64,000 bases of DNA, from positions 434,001-498,000 of the forward strand of contig JAMPHA010000001.1 in assembly GCA_023663615.1 (NCBI GenBank), written 5' to 3'. A model generated the notes under the pieces. That model saw only the letters and a program-made list of their open reading frames with translations. It was not told the origin of the DNA and ran no database searches. Position 1 is the stretch's first letter. Each line of letters starts with the position of its first letter. A program made the translations under genes and the position numbers. Shown here piece after piece: positions 16,501 through 25,602 of this stretch. The stretch is from DLAJ01 sp023663615. Lineage in GTDB: Bacteria; Bacillota; Clostridia; Lachnospirales; Lachnospiraceae.

Positions 16501-18837
16501 TTCGCCCTCCGGTGCCTCTTCCATATAGTACATCCGCGACGCGTAATCCGGGAAGTGGCGCACGTCACCGGAATATCCCGTTCCGCCATAGCCCTGTTTT
16601 AGGGCGATTCCCGCATACATCAGCTCGCCGCCGCTCACGGTATAGTCCTCTTTTTCCCCGTCCAGCTTCACAAAGCGGTCGATCGCGTTGTGCAGCAGGG
16701 AGTCCCGCTTCACATGGATCGGCGCGACCGTATTCACGAGATCGCCGAACTCTTTGACATGGTAGCGGAATGTGCGGTTATAAAAATGATACTTCTTTTT
16801 TTCATCCAGCCCTTTCATTTGCAACTCGGCGTAGACGTGATTCGGTCTTGTCATCGTCTGCACGATCATTCCCACGGCACGGCTTTTGTCCTTTGATACC
16901 ACCGCCCATTTCGTCTCCCTGCCGTTTTCCAGACGGTAAAAATCGCCCTCAAAAAAGACGTCGCGCCACTGCTTATATAACGCGATCTCCTCCCGGATCT
17001 CCGCAAGCTCCTCTTTTGTCATTTCCGTCAGATTGCACTCATAGCCGAGCAGACCGAACGCCGCCACGTGAAAGCGCGTCTCTAACGGCGTCACACGCAG
17101 CGTCTGATGATTCGGACAGCCGGACACATGCGCCCCCAGCACCGACATCGGATACCCATAGCTGTATCCCTCCTGAATGGAAAGCCTGCTGACCGCATCC
17201 GTATTGTCGGACGCCCAGATCTGTGGCATGTAACAGAGCATCCCCAAGTCAAACCGGTTCCCGCCCGAAGCGCACGCTTCAAATAAAATATGCGGAAATT
17301 CCTGTGTCAGCGTGCGCATGACCTCATACAGACCAAGCACATAGCGATGGGCAAATTCCCCCTGCCGCTGCGGCGGCAGCGCCGCGGAATACTGATCGGA
17401 GAACACACGGTTCATATCCCATTTCACATAATTGATGCCCCGCACAGAAAAGACGGCGCGCATCTGTTCTATGATATAGTCCCGCACCTCGCTGCGCGTA
17501 AAATCCAAAAACATCTGGTGCCGGCCGAGCGCCTGCGTCCCCCCGCCCGGCGATACAGCCACCCAGTCGGGATGCGCGCGGTATAAATCACTGTCCTCAT
17601 TCACCATTTCCGGCTCCACCCAGATGCCAAAATCCAGTCCCATTTCATGAATCTTATCCGCGATTCCCTGAAGCCCTCCCGGCAGCTTCTTTTCATTGAC
17701 CTGCCAGTCGCCGAGCGAACACGTATCACTGTTGCGCTTTCCAAACCAGCCGTCATCCATTACGAACAACTCTGCGCCGACCTCTTTTGCGGTCTTTGCA
17801 AGTTTACATAAGTTCCTTTCCTTAAAATCAAAATACGCGCTTTCCCAACTGTTGATAAGGATCGGGCGCGGCTTGTGCTGCCACGTCCCCCGCACAATAT
17901 GCTCCCGGATAAACGCGTGCAGATTGCGGCTCATGCCGCCAAACCCTTCAAAGGAATACGTCATTGCCGCCTCAGGCGCCTCAAAACATTCGTCCTGCGC
18001 AAGCGTCCAGGAAAAATCCGCCGGCTGGATGCCGCTTACAAACCGGCTCTTTTCGTAGGCATTGACGTCCAGCGCCTCATAATGACTGCCGCTGTAAAGA
18101 AGATGAAAACCGAGCGCCTCCCCGGCATCCTCATTCGTCTGCGGATCGCTGAGCATCACAAAATTGTTTGCTCTGTTGCTCGTGACCCCGGCGCGCGTTT
18201 GGTTTACATAAGTTCCATTTTCCACGATCGCGTCAACGCGCCCCATTTCCCTTGCCCATGCGCCGTGGAATGTCGTCATGCGAAGCCCCGCTCCCTGCAT
18301 GTCAAGCTGCAGGCTCATGAGCCGTCTGATCGTCAGCGGCTCCTGCAAATGACTGACAAGTCTTGCGCTGCGCGTGATGACGTCACATTCCGGATAGACG
18401 CTGTACGTCAGCAGAAGTTCCACCGGATAATGGCGGTCGCGCATCGTGACCGTGAGCGTCTGTTCCGCGCCGCAGGCGGTCGGAAGTCCCTGTAAACAAA
18501 GACCTCCCTCCTCCACCTGTGCGCTTTCATAAATAAAATCCGTCGTCCGGTTTCCGTCCGGATAGATCAACTCCACAAACGGCTCCCGCAAGTCTCCTTT
18601 TCCCACGCCGGACATTTCCAGTTTCACATTTTCCAGACAAAGCTCCGGGTATTCCGGCGCGTACACGATCGCGTTTCCCGGTTCAAACGCCCGTTTTTCC
18701 CGAAACGCCTCCGCGTTCGTCACCTCGATGCGTCTGCCGTAATACAAATGCTCCAACTGTCCGGACGGACATGCGCAGAAACAATATGTCGTATGCGCCG
18801 TGTGCAGAATAAACGTATTTTCTTCCTGAATAATCAT
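16465..18837 (-). CDS. GH36 alpha-galactosidase
   Basis: This 790-residue enzyme is longer than typical bacterial GH36 (about 730). It has an N-terminal beta-sandwich, a TIM barrel with DDGWF (361-365), nucleophile Asp474 in KWDMNR and acid/base Asp544 in WASDNTD, and a C-terminal sheet domain. It removes terminal alpha-1,6 galactose from raffinose-type sugars in the cytoplasm; there is no signal peptide. It is last in a cluster with a GPH symporter and GH2 enzyme. An AGGAGGG site precedes the ATG. Its C-terminal codons are part of a 66-bp tandem array. Confidence 0.95.
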   Translation of the reverse strand: MIIQEENTFILHTAHTTYCFCACPSGQLEHLYYGRRIEVTNAEAFREKRAFEPGNAIVYAPEYPELCLENVKLEMSGVGKGDLREPFVELIYPDGNRTTDFIYESAQVEEGGLCLQGLPTACGAEQTLTVTMRDRHYPVELLLTYSVYPECDVITRSARLVSHLQEPLTIRRLMSLQLDMQGAGLRMTTFHGAWAREMGRVDAIVENGTYVNQTRAGVTSNRANNFVMLSDPQTNEDAGEALGFHLLYSGSHYEALDVNAYEKSRFVSGIQPADFSWTLAQDECFEAPEAAMTYSFEGFGGMSRNLHAFIREHIVRGTWQHKPRPILINSWESAYFDFKERNLCKLAKTAKEVGAELFVMDDGWFGKRNSDTCSLGDWQVNEKKLPGGLQGIADKIHEMGLDFGIWVEPEMVNEDSDLYRAHPDWVAVSPGGGTQALGRHQMFLDFTRSEVRDYIIEQMRAVFSVRGINYVKWDMNRVFSDQYSAALPPQRQGEFAHRYVLGLYEVMRTLTQEFPHILFEACASGGNRFDLGMLCYMPQIWASDNTDAVSRLSIQEGYSYGYPMSVLGAHVSGCPNHQTLRVTPLETRFHVAAFGLLGYECNLTEMTKEELAEIREEIALYKQWRDVFFEGDFYRLENGRETKWAVVSKDKSRAVGMIVQTMTRPNHVYAELQMKGLDEKKKYHFYNRTFRYHVKEFGDLVNTVAPIHVKRDSLLHNAIDRFVKLDGEKEDYTVSGGELMYAGIALKQGYGGTGYSGDVRHFPDYASRMYYMEEAPEGEDLRGQDLVEKE

Positions 18838-18929
18838 CGTGCCGCCCTCCTGATCCTATCCGGCTTGCCGCTTATTTGTTCGACAGCACAGATGCAGATT
18901 TCCGTGCCATTTCCGTTCCCGCGTTTTGG

Positions 18930-20342
18930 TTATGCCTGCTGCTTCTTTTCCTCTAATTTCTTGGAGATTTCCGCAAGCTTCTCGTCGCTTAAAATGTATT
19001 TTTTCTTAAATACCAGCACGCCTGCGATCAGTACGACGATCGGCAGAAGCGTCATCGTCATGCGCAGACCGAGCACGGAATTCTGCGCCACCTGTACCAC
19101 CGCGTTTTCGTCGCTGCTGATATGGAACACGGTCAGGCAGACGGATGCGACCATCGCCGCAATCCCCGATGCCAGCTTCACAACGAACGTCTGCATGGAA
19201 AAAATCACGGACTCGTCGCGCCGGTCATTTTTTAATTCTCCGTAATCCACCGTATTGGCAAGGAATACCGTCGTCAGCACGTTTAAGATGCCGACCGCCG
19301 CAAAGATAAAGAAGCCCGGCACGAGCAGCACCCACACACTCTTCATGCTGGTGAAGGTGATGGAAAGCAGCACGGCGTAGCCGACGATCGCGCTGATAAA
19401 GCAGACATAAAAGATCTTCATTGTGCTGAACACTTTCCGAAGCAGCGGGAAGAACAGCATCATGGAGAGAATCTGTACGGCGCCGCCAAACGTATTGAAG
19501 ATCGTATAGGAAACCTGCCACGCCTCGCCGCCGATGTCATATTTGAAAAAGTAAATGACAAGATTGGACGTCGTATACACGGCGATATTTACGAGCACGA
19601 TCGTGATAACCGTCGTCATCGCCTGATCGTTCTGCACGAGCGCCTTAAACATATCCTTTACGGACGCGGTCTGCATATCGACCGTTGATTTTTCTTTGAT
19701 CTTCACGCAGGTAATCACAACAAACACAATAAAAATGATGGCGATAATCAGCGCAAAGTACTGAAAACCGACGCGCTCAATCTCTGCATCGACCGCGCCT
19801 GTGCCGGCAAGTAATCTGCCCAGCGCAGGAACCGCGATCATGGTAATGATCGTGATGAGCGCGGAGCCGACGCCCGCGCAGGAACGCGCCAGTGCGGAAA
19901 GGTTTTCACGCTCCTTGCCGCCCTCGGTAAACGCCGGGATCATGGACCAGTAAGGAATATCCATCATCGTATAGGTAACGCCCCACAAAATGTAGAACAC
20001 CGCCGCATAGGCGACAAGTCCGCTGCCGGAAAGCGCGGGCGGCGCCGCAAACATCAAATACAGAATGATGGCATTCGTCACTGTGCCGATCAACAGCCAC
20101 GGGCGGAATTTACCGAACCGCGTCTTGGTCTTTGCCACCAGCACGCCCATGATCGGATCGTTAAACGCGTCGAACACGCGCGCAACGAGCAGGATAATCC
20201 CCATCACCCATGCGCTCACACCCATAATATCCTGATAGTAGTACAAAATGTAGCTGGCGGAAAGCATATACACCATATCTTTGCCTACCGCGCCCAATCC
20301 GTACGCTGCCTTTTCTCCAAAGCTTAATTTTTTGTTATTCAT
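18930..20342 (-). CDS. GPH-family sugar:cation symporter (MelB-like)
   Basis: This 470-residue protein has about twelve hydrophobic segments and the GPH signatures KDMVYML near 20 and DAFNDPIMG with KTRFGKFRPW near 60-90. Members import melibiose, lactose, raffinose or glucuronides with Na+ or H+. Its place next to GH36 and GH2 genes suggests a galactoside substrate. CAGGGGGA before the ATG sets the start; the 30 upstream codons of the open frame overlap no conserved sequence. Confidence 0.92.
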   Translation of the reverse strand: MNNKKLSFGEKAAYGLGAVGKDMVYMLSASYILYYYQDIMGVSAWVMGIILLVARVFDAFNDPIMGVLVAKTKTRFGKFRPWLLIGTVTNAIILYLMFAAPPALSGSGLVAYAAVFYILWGVTYTMMDIPYWSMIPAFTEGGKERENLSALARSCAGVGSALITIITMIAVPALGRLLAGTGAVDAEIERVGFQYFALIIAIIFIVFVVITCVKIKEKSTVDMQTASVKDMFKALVQNDQAMTTVITIVLVNIAVYTTSNLVIYFFKYDIGGEAWQVSYTIFNTFGGAVQILSMMLFFPLLRKVFSTMKIFYVCFISAIVGYAVLLSITFTSMKSVWVLLVPGFFIFAAVGILNVLTTVFLANTVDYGELKNDRRDESVIFSMQTFVVKLASGIAAMVASVCLTVFHISSDENAVVQVAQNSVLGLRMTMTLLPIVVLIAGVLVFKKKYILSDEKLAEISKKLEEKKQQA

Positions 20343-20441
20343 ACGAATTTCCCCCTGTTTTGATTCTGTCTTTTTCTTTAACGCCGCGCCCGATTCGTTC
20401 TGCGCATTTTCCTGATGCTGCGCCTGATTCATTCTGCACGG

Positions 20442-21986
20442 TCATTTGCCGCCGCCTTTTCGTTTCATGGCAAGCTCCACGGCACGGTAGGCGCCGTCAT
20501 AGAGCCCTGCAGTCTTGTTCCGGCAGATGCAGCCGCACATCTGGGTAAGCAGCGTTTCCTCCTGCAAAAACAGGCGCAGCATCTGAATCGTATGCGGAAT
20601 ATCGCTGCATTCCAGCGTGCCGTCTCCCATTTCCGCCGAGTGGATGGCGCCCCAGCGCTCATGCCCGCCCACGCGCTTGATGAAAAGCTTTGGAACCGGA
20701 TAAAAGCTTAATTCGCTCGGTTTTGTCACAAGAACGTCGCAGCTTCTCATGAGCAGATTGGTGCAGTACACCGCCTCAAAAATGTTGGCGTGATAGAAGC
20801 CGTGAATGCCTTCCACGCTTCCGGATAACGCCTGCTCTGCAAACGCCTGCGTCTTTTCCCAATCGTCAAAATGCTCCGTCGAAAGCGCGCCCATTTCCGG
20901 AAGTTCTTTTTTTAATTCTTCCCACACGTTGCGGTAATCGCCCACGTTGACATACAGCGCCGCCTTCTTCTCTTTGATCTTCGGAATCAGATACTTGATG
21001 ATCGCGGAAAAGATTTCTTTTTGCGCGCCGGCTCCGCCGATCGTTAAAAGAAAACGCATCGGCTCCTTGTTCTTTTTCCTGCGGATGCGCGCGGCGCAGT
21101 CCTCCTCGATATTGCTCACCAGCTCATGATCAACATAATGTCCGGTGTAGACCAAGGAATCCTCCGGCATCGGATTGCATACTTTTTTCTTATTCATGCC
21201 GTTTAAGATCCGATAGCCAAGGTAGGACTGGTAGGTCTGGATCGTGTGCAGGCTGCCCTCCGATAAGTGGAGCGCCATCGGCCAGTTGTCGGGAATCGCA
21301 TTGACGACATGCTTCATGCCCGCGTGGATCGCCGCCTGTGCCGGCCAGACATGCGTGGCGATGACCGGGATCTCCTTCGGCACATTCCGGTAAACCGGCG
21401 CCATCAGCTCCGCGTTTTTCTGATCGGAGGCATTGTAGGAAAGCTTGCGGAAGCCCTCGTAATTCATCGGCTCCCATACAAGTTTGTTAAACAGCTTGCT
21501 CTTTCCGGAAATTCTTGAGCCGAGGGAATACAGATCGTTCTGCGCGCTGATGCATTTCGTGCAGGTCGTCTGCCGATAGCTGTTTAAGTCCATCCAGTAC
21601 GGCGTATAGCCCATGGATTTTGCGGCGGACGCCATCGCCATGGAAATGCGGTAATGCCCGAAGCCCATACGGATGTTGCCGACGATCACACCCTTTTCCA
21701 AGTCGAAGGATTCTCCGCCCGCTGCCGCCGGGTCCGCTTTCGTGCCGGCCGCTGCTCCCGCTTTATCCGCCGCCGTGGCTTTGCCGTCCCGCGTTTTCCC
21801 TTCCGGCAGGCGCACGTCGTAGACGCCGAGCAGATCGCCGATATGCTCATTCTTATGGATTTCCACCGGGTAATCTACCTGCGAATCATCCCCGAATTTT
21901 CTCGCATATTTCTGTTTCGACTTCACCGCCTTTCTGTACACACTATTTTTCATTTCGTTGCCGAAGATCACTTTTGAACGCTCCAT
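20442..21986 (-). CDS. GT-B-fold-like protein of unknown function in the galactoside cluster
   Basis: This 514-residue cytoplasmic protein has a glycine-rich N-terminal loop of the type seen in MurG/MGD synthases (GNIRMGFGHYR near 100). It has a second Rossmann-like half (RFLLTIGGAGAQKE near 295) and a late VTKPSELSFYP segment resembling donor-binding loops. A Cys-x-x-Cys occurs in TTCTKC. Residues 60-80 are a low-complexity Ala/Gly/Lys linker. I do not recognise a characterised family; a glycosyltransferase or sugar-phosphate-processing role is inference. AAGGAGGAAG before the ATG gives a firm start, and it lies between GH2 and the symporter. Confidence 0.7.
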   Translation of the reverse strand: MERSKVIFGNEMKNSVYRKAVKSKQKYARKFGDDSQVDYPVEIHKNEHIGDLLGVYDVRLPEGKTRDGKATAADKAGAAAGTKADPAAAGGESFDLEKGVIVGNIRMGFGHYRISMAMASAAKSMGYTPYWMDLNSYRQTTCTKCISAQNDLYSLGSRISGKSKLFNKLVWEPMNYEGFRKLSYNASDQKNAELMAPVYRNVPKEIPVIATHVWPAQAAIHAGMKHVVNAIPDNWPMALHLSEGSLHTIQTYQSYLGYRILNGMNKKKVCNPMPEDSLVYTGHYVDHELVSNIEEDCAARIRRKKNKEPMRFLLTIGGAGAQKEIFSAIIKYLIPKIKEKKAALYVNVGDYRNVWEELKKELPEMGALSTEHFDDWEKTQAFAEQALSGSVEGIHGFYHANIFEAVYCTNLLMRSCDVLVTKPSELSFYPVPKLFIKRVGGHERWGAIHSAEMGDGTLECSDIPHTIQMLRLFLQEETLLTQMCGCICRNKTAGLYDGAYRAVELAMKRKGGGK

Positions 21987-22070
21987 GTTTTCCCCTTCCT
22001 CCTTTTTTCTACCGTCAAAGTTTTTGTAAGCCGAAAAAATACCTGCGGCAGTTCTTTCTCCATGTGAAAC

Positions 22071-22169
22071 CCTTTTGTCAGCACGGAAGTCTTTCTTTTA
22101 CCCGGACCATGCCACAGATCCGGTGTTGCCGCTTTCACCTTTTGTCAGCACGAAAGTCCTTCTTCTACC
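22071..22169 (-). repeat. duplication of the GH2 gene end, 67-bp period
   Basis: About 36 bases covering the last codons and TGA of the GH2 gene recur 67 bases further downstream with four mismatches. The downstream copy would read VKERLPC-stop beside VEEGLSC-stop in the gene. Confidence 0.85.
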
Positions 22170-24589
22170 CGAAACGCGATCCGCACATCCTCCGCGTGCT
22201 GTGTAGTAAGAACCAGTTCCGCTTCGCCGCACGCTCCCGTCGTCTTAACATAAGTGCCGCCCATGCCGCCCCGCAGACTGACGATATGCGGTCCAATGAG
22301 CTGAATCGGTCCTGTCGTATGAAGTGTCACGGGTTCCTGAAAATAAGGAAGCACATTTCCATATTCATCCACTGCCTGTATCCGTACCGCCGCCACATCA
22401 TAGCTTACCGTTTCCCGCAAAACCGTGTGATCCGTATCCACCCGAAGCGCCACTCTGCTCATTGTTTTTTTCACAACGGTTCCAACCACTTTTCCATCCT
22501 TGATCGCTTCAAAACGATACGCTGTCGCCGTGCCGCCCCAATCGCCGATATATTTGTTATAAAGCACGACCGCCTCCTGCGGTTTCATATGATAGCGGAG
22601 CATCAGCCACAGCGCCGCGCGCTTCGCCGCCATCGGCATGTGGGAAAGTCCGTTTCTTGCCGTCAGGTTCAATGCCTTTTTGATGAGCTCCGCCTGCGCG
22701 GGTGCAAACGCTTCGTTTTTGACGATCTGATCCCCGATAAAATCATCGAGCACGATCGGTCCGTGCGCCATATGCCGGTATGCGGAATCCTTCCCTGTAT
22801 ATTCCTTGATAAAAATATCATTTTTATACATTCGGACGCTGTCCGCATTCGTAAAAAGATAAATATCGCCGCGATTGCATCCCGGATGCTCGCCGATGTC
22901 CATGCTCGAACCGATCTCCAACACAGTCCGCGCATCGCCCTGCGAAGCGTATACCGCCGCCGCCAGCTTGGGATTACGGTACATGTCCATCAGTCCGTGG
23001 TAGCAGATCCGATCCCCGCTCCCGAAATCTTTATGCGTGTTATAGTCAAACATGCACCATGCGAAACTGCCCGCAATCTCCTCGTTCGCCGCAGCCGCCT
23101 CCAGCACATTGGCATGGCGGAGCGCATGTTCCTGCCGGTGTTCCTCGCAGTCAAACGCTTTCGTCGGAAACATATGCCCGTTGTATTCCGAAATGAGGTA
23201 GGCTTTCTCCATATCGGACGTAACGTTCTTCTTCGGCTCGCATCCGGGCGTCTCCCCGTCATGCAGAAAATCATTATAGGTATAGACATCTTCCAGCAGC
23301 GTGCTCTTTTTGTGTGCGCGGACGCCGCCGGTCGGGCGGGAATCATCCAGCGCATGCGCCGCATCGTTTGTTTTTTGATAAAACGCGTCGTCGTCCTGCG
23401 ACTCGTTAATGCGCACGCCCCAAAGAATCACGGACGGATGATTGCGGTTCTGCAATACCATCTCACGCGTATTTTCCACCGCGATCTCTTTCCATGACGC
23501 ATCGCCGATGTGTTGCCAGCCCGGTATTTCGGTAAATACCAGCAGTCCGATCTCGTCACAGCAGTCCAAAAAATAATGCGACTGCGGATAGTGGGAAGTG
23601 CGGACCGCGTTACATGCCAGTTCTTCTTTAATCAATATGGCGTCCCGCCTCTGCATGGACTGCGGCATCGCATAGCCCACATAAGGAAAGCACTGGTGCC
23701 GGTTCACGCCGCGCAGTTTTATTTTTTCCCCGTTTAGATAAAAGCCGTCTTTCCGGAAGTCCACGCTGCGCACGCCAAAGCGTGTCACATGACGTTCCTC
23801 ACTGCCGGACAGATACGTTTCCATCACATAGAGAACCGGCGTATCCGACTCCCAAAGGGACAGTGCGGCGGAATCCTCCTGTGCCACACGCGTTATCTGT
23901 TCGAGCGGCAGCGTGTATTCGACCGTAAACTGCGCGCGGTCCGTCTTGTGCTCCCACTCGCCGAGCACGCTTCCGTCCGTTGTCAGCAGTCTCTGATGCA
24001 CGACATAGGAGGCTGTTTTCTCCGCGCCGTGCACGTCCGCCGGGACATCCAATGTGATACTGCTGCGCACTGTCACCTGCTCCGTACCCTTTCGTGCATC
24101 CGGCGTGCGCACAAATACATCTTTTACATATTCCGCATCCTGCACCGTGAGCCACACATCGCGGTACAGTCCGCCGTAAGTCATATAATCAACCACATAT
24201 CCGAACGGCGGCTGGTTGAGGCTTTCCCTGCTGTCTAAGTCCACAACAAGCCGGTTTTCTCCCGGTCTGACTGCCTCCGTCACTTCCACCGTAAACGCTG
24301 TGTACCCGTTTTCATGAACGGCAAGCTTTGTTCCGTTCACATAGACCACGGCACGGTGCGCCGCCCCCTCAAAGGTCAGAAAGATCCGTTTCCCGCTCCA
24401 TGCCTCCCGCACGGTAAACGTTCTGCGGTAGCCGCAATGCTTTTGATAGCACGACTCGTCAAAATAATCATAGGGCGTTTCCGTGACCGTGTGCGGCAGG
24501 CGTACCCGCTTCGCCTCCCCCGCAAACGAAAGAAATTCCTCCGTGAAGCTGTCCACATATTCCCAATCTTCATTCAGATATTCCCGCAT
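22145..24589 (-). CDS. GH2 glycoside hydrolase, probable beta-galactosidase
   Basis: This 814-residue enzyme has the GH2 order: N-terminal jelly roll (GGLYRDVWL near 140-150), immunoglobulin-like domain, TIM barrel with acid/base Glu396 in WGVRINESQ and nucleophile near Glu468 in LISEYNG, then C-terminal Ig-like domains. It lacks a signal peptide. Beta-galactosidase fits the neighbours, but beta-glucuronidase or beta-mannosidase cannot be excluded. AAGGAG nine bases before the ATG sets the start, eleven codons inside the open frame. The end of the gene is duplicated downstream. Confidence 0.9.
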   Translation of the reverse strand: MREYLNEDWEYVDSFTEEFLSFAGEAKRVRLPHTVTETPYDYFDESCYQKHCGYRRTFTVREAWSGKRIFLTFEGAAHRAVVYVNGTKLAVHENGYTAFTVEVTEAVRPGENRLVVDLDSRESLNQPPFGYVVDYMTYGGLYRDVWLTVQDAEYVKDVFVRTPDARKGTEQVTVRSSITLDVPADVHGAEKTASYVVHQRLLTTDGSVLGEWEHKTDRAQFTVEYTLPLEQITRVAQEDSAALSLWESDTPVLYVMETYLSGSEERHVTRFGVRSVDFRKDGFYLNGEKIKLRGVNRHQCFPYVGYAMPQSMQRRDAILIKEELACNAVRTSHYPQSHYFLDCCDEIGLLVFTEIPGWQHIGDASWKEIAVENTREMVLQNRNHPSVILWGVRINESQDDDAFYQKTNDAAHALDDSRPTGGVRAHKKSTLLEDVYTYNDFLHDGETPGCEPKKNVTSDMEKAYLISEYNGHMFPTKAFDCEEHRQEHALRHANVLEAAAANEEIAGSFAWCMFDYNTHKDFGSGDRICYHGLMDMYRNPKLAAAVYASQGDARTVLEIGSSMDIGEHPGCNRGDIYLFTNADSVRMYKNDIFIKEYTGKDSAYRHMAHGPIVLDDFIGDQIVKNEAFAPAQAELIKKALNLTARNGLSHMPMAAKRAALWLMLRYHMKPQEAVVLYNKYIGDWGGTATAYRFEAIKDGKVVGTVVKKTMSRVALRVDTDHTVLRETVSYDVAAVRIQAVDEYGNVLPYFQEPVTLHTTGPIQLIGPHIVSLRGGMGGTYVKTTGACGEAELVLTTQHAEDVRIAFRVEEGLSC

Positions 24590-24626
24590 CCTGTCCCGCT
24601 CCTTTTCCTGCATCCCGTTCATATCC

Positions 24627-24758
24627 GCGGATTCCGGTCATTCCTTTGCTCCCTGCATCCTGCTCATGTCGCGGATTCCGGTCATCCCTCTGCTTCCCGC
24701 ATCCTGCTCATGCCGCGGATTCCGGTCATTCCTCTGCTTCCCGCATCCTGCTCATGCC
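24627..24758 (-). repeat. 44-bp tandem array from the TetR stop codon to the GH2 gene
   Basis: Three near-identical 44-base units start at 24627, 24671 and 24715. The rightmost unit contains the TGA of the TetR gene; the array fills the spacer almost to the GH2 ribosome site. Each unit carries GGCATGA or a one-base variant. Confidence 0.92.
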
Positions 24759-25336
24759 GGCTTTGCGGCGATCCCGCGCATGATGATGTCCATCATTTCA
24801 TCCAACGCCTGCGCATAGTTGACCGTTTCGCCCGCCAGCACATCTCTTGAAAAAAACTGGCTGATCGTTCCCTCGATCATTGCTTTTAAGACCGGAATGG
24901 AAATCTTGCGGATCTCCCCCGCCTCCATCCCTTCCTTTAACAGTGCGATCGTCGGTTCCCAATCGCTTTCCAGACGTTCCTGAATCTGCCTGTATACTTT
25001 CGGATACTTCTGCTCCATCAGCGCGATCTGCTTGACATTTAAGTTCTCATACCGCCCCGGAAGAACGATCATGATCTTGCGCACCTTTTCGACGATGGAA
25101 AGGGAGGAATCCTCCAATACTTTCCGTTCTTCCTCCTTGATCTTTGAAAAGGTATGCGTTACCATCTCGTCAAACAGCGTATCCTTATCCTGAAAAATCT
25201 CATACAGTGTCTTTTTGCTCATGCCGACATTTCTTGCAATGTCGTCCATCGTAAACTTGATGCCCTTATCCTGAAATTCTTCCAGAACGGCATTCATGAC
25301 TTCTTCTTTTATTTCTTTGATCCTGTCTGCATCCAT
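24752..25336 (-). CDS. TetR-family transcriptional regulator of the galactoside cluster
   Basis: This 194-residue regulator has a TetR-type helix-turn-helix near residues 20-48 (FTMDDIARNVGMSKKTLYE) and a ligand-binding helical C-terminus. It is first in the run that leads into GH2, the GT-B-like gene, the symporter and GH36, so it probably controls them; the ligand is unknown. The ATG chosen has GGGAGA six bases upstream; another ATG nine codons earlier has poor spacing. A palindrome about 80 bases upstream may be its operator. Confidence 0.88.
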   Translation of the reverse strand: MDADRIKEIKEEVMNAVLEEFQDKGIKFTMDDIARNVGMSKKTLYEIFQDKDTLFDEMVTHTFSKIKEEERKVLEDSSLSIVEKVRKIMIVLPGRYENLNVKQIALMEQKYPKVYRQIQERLESDWEPTIALLKEGMEAGEIRKISIPVLKAMIEGTISQFFSRDVLAGETVNYAQALDEMMDIIMRGIAAKPA

Positions 25337-25415
25337 TGCTTCTCTCCCATTTTCCTGTGCCATCTCTTCCCGTCCGTCTGCGTGGGAAAGTTTTTCCTGT
25401 ATGCAGAAAACTCGG

Positions 25416-25431
25416 AAACTTGTTTAAGTTT
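25416..25431 (-). promoter_or_regulatory. possible operator of the TetR gene
   Basis: AAACTT, four bases, AAGTTT form a perfect inverted repeat in the AT-rich region upstream of the TetR gene. Position and symmetry fit autoregulation. Confidence 0.35.
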
Positions 25432-25492
25432 TTTAGTTTTCTATAGAATAGCAAATTTTTCCAGCCCCGTCCATTCATAAAGCACACAAAAA

Positions 25493-25520
25493 AGGCAGTA
25501 CGTTTTTGTGCGTACTGCCT
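25493..25520 (-). terminator. terminator of pepD
   Basis: AGGCAGTACG and CGTACTGCCT pair perfectly around an eight-base loop; the minus strand continues with TTTTTT. It lies about 80 bases after the pepD stop. Confidence 0.9.
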
Positions 25521-25602
25521 AAATGTAGACCTGTCTCTGATTTTATAACCTTTTTACCTATGTGTCACCTATCTCTAAATCATGTCGATTCTTGTTTTCT
25601 CC

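Noticed and set aside
16252..16602. Open frame over the 66-bp array
   Set aside because: It is produced by the repeat itself and by antisense of alpha-galactosidase; no start signal and no family likeness.
21620..23497. A 625-codon open frame on the plus strand
   Set aside because: It lies opposite the GT-B-like and GH2 genes, has no ribosome site and shows skewed Arg/His composition typical of antisense frames in this GC-rich coding.
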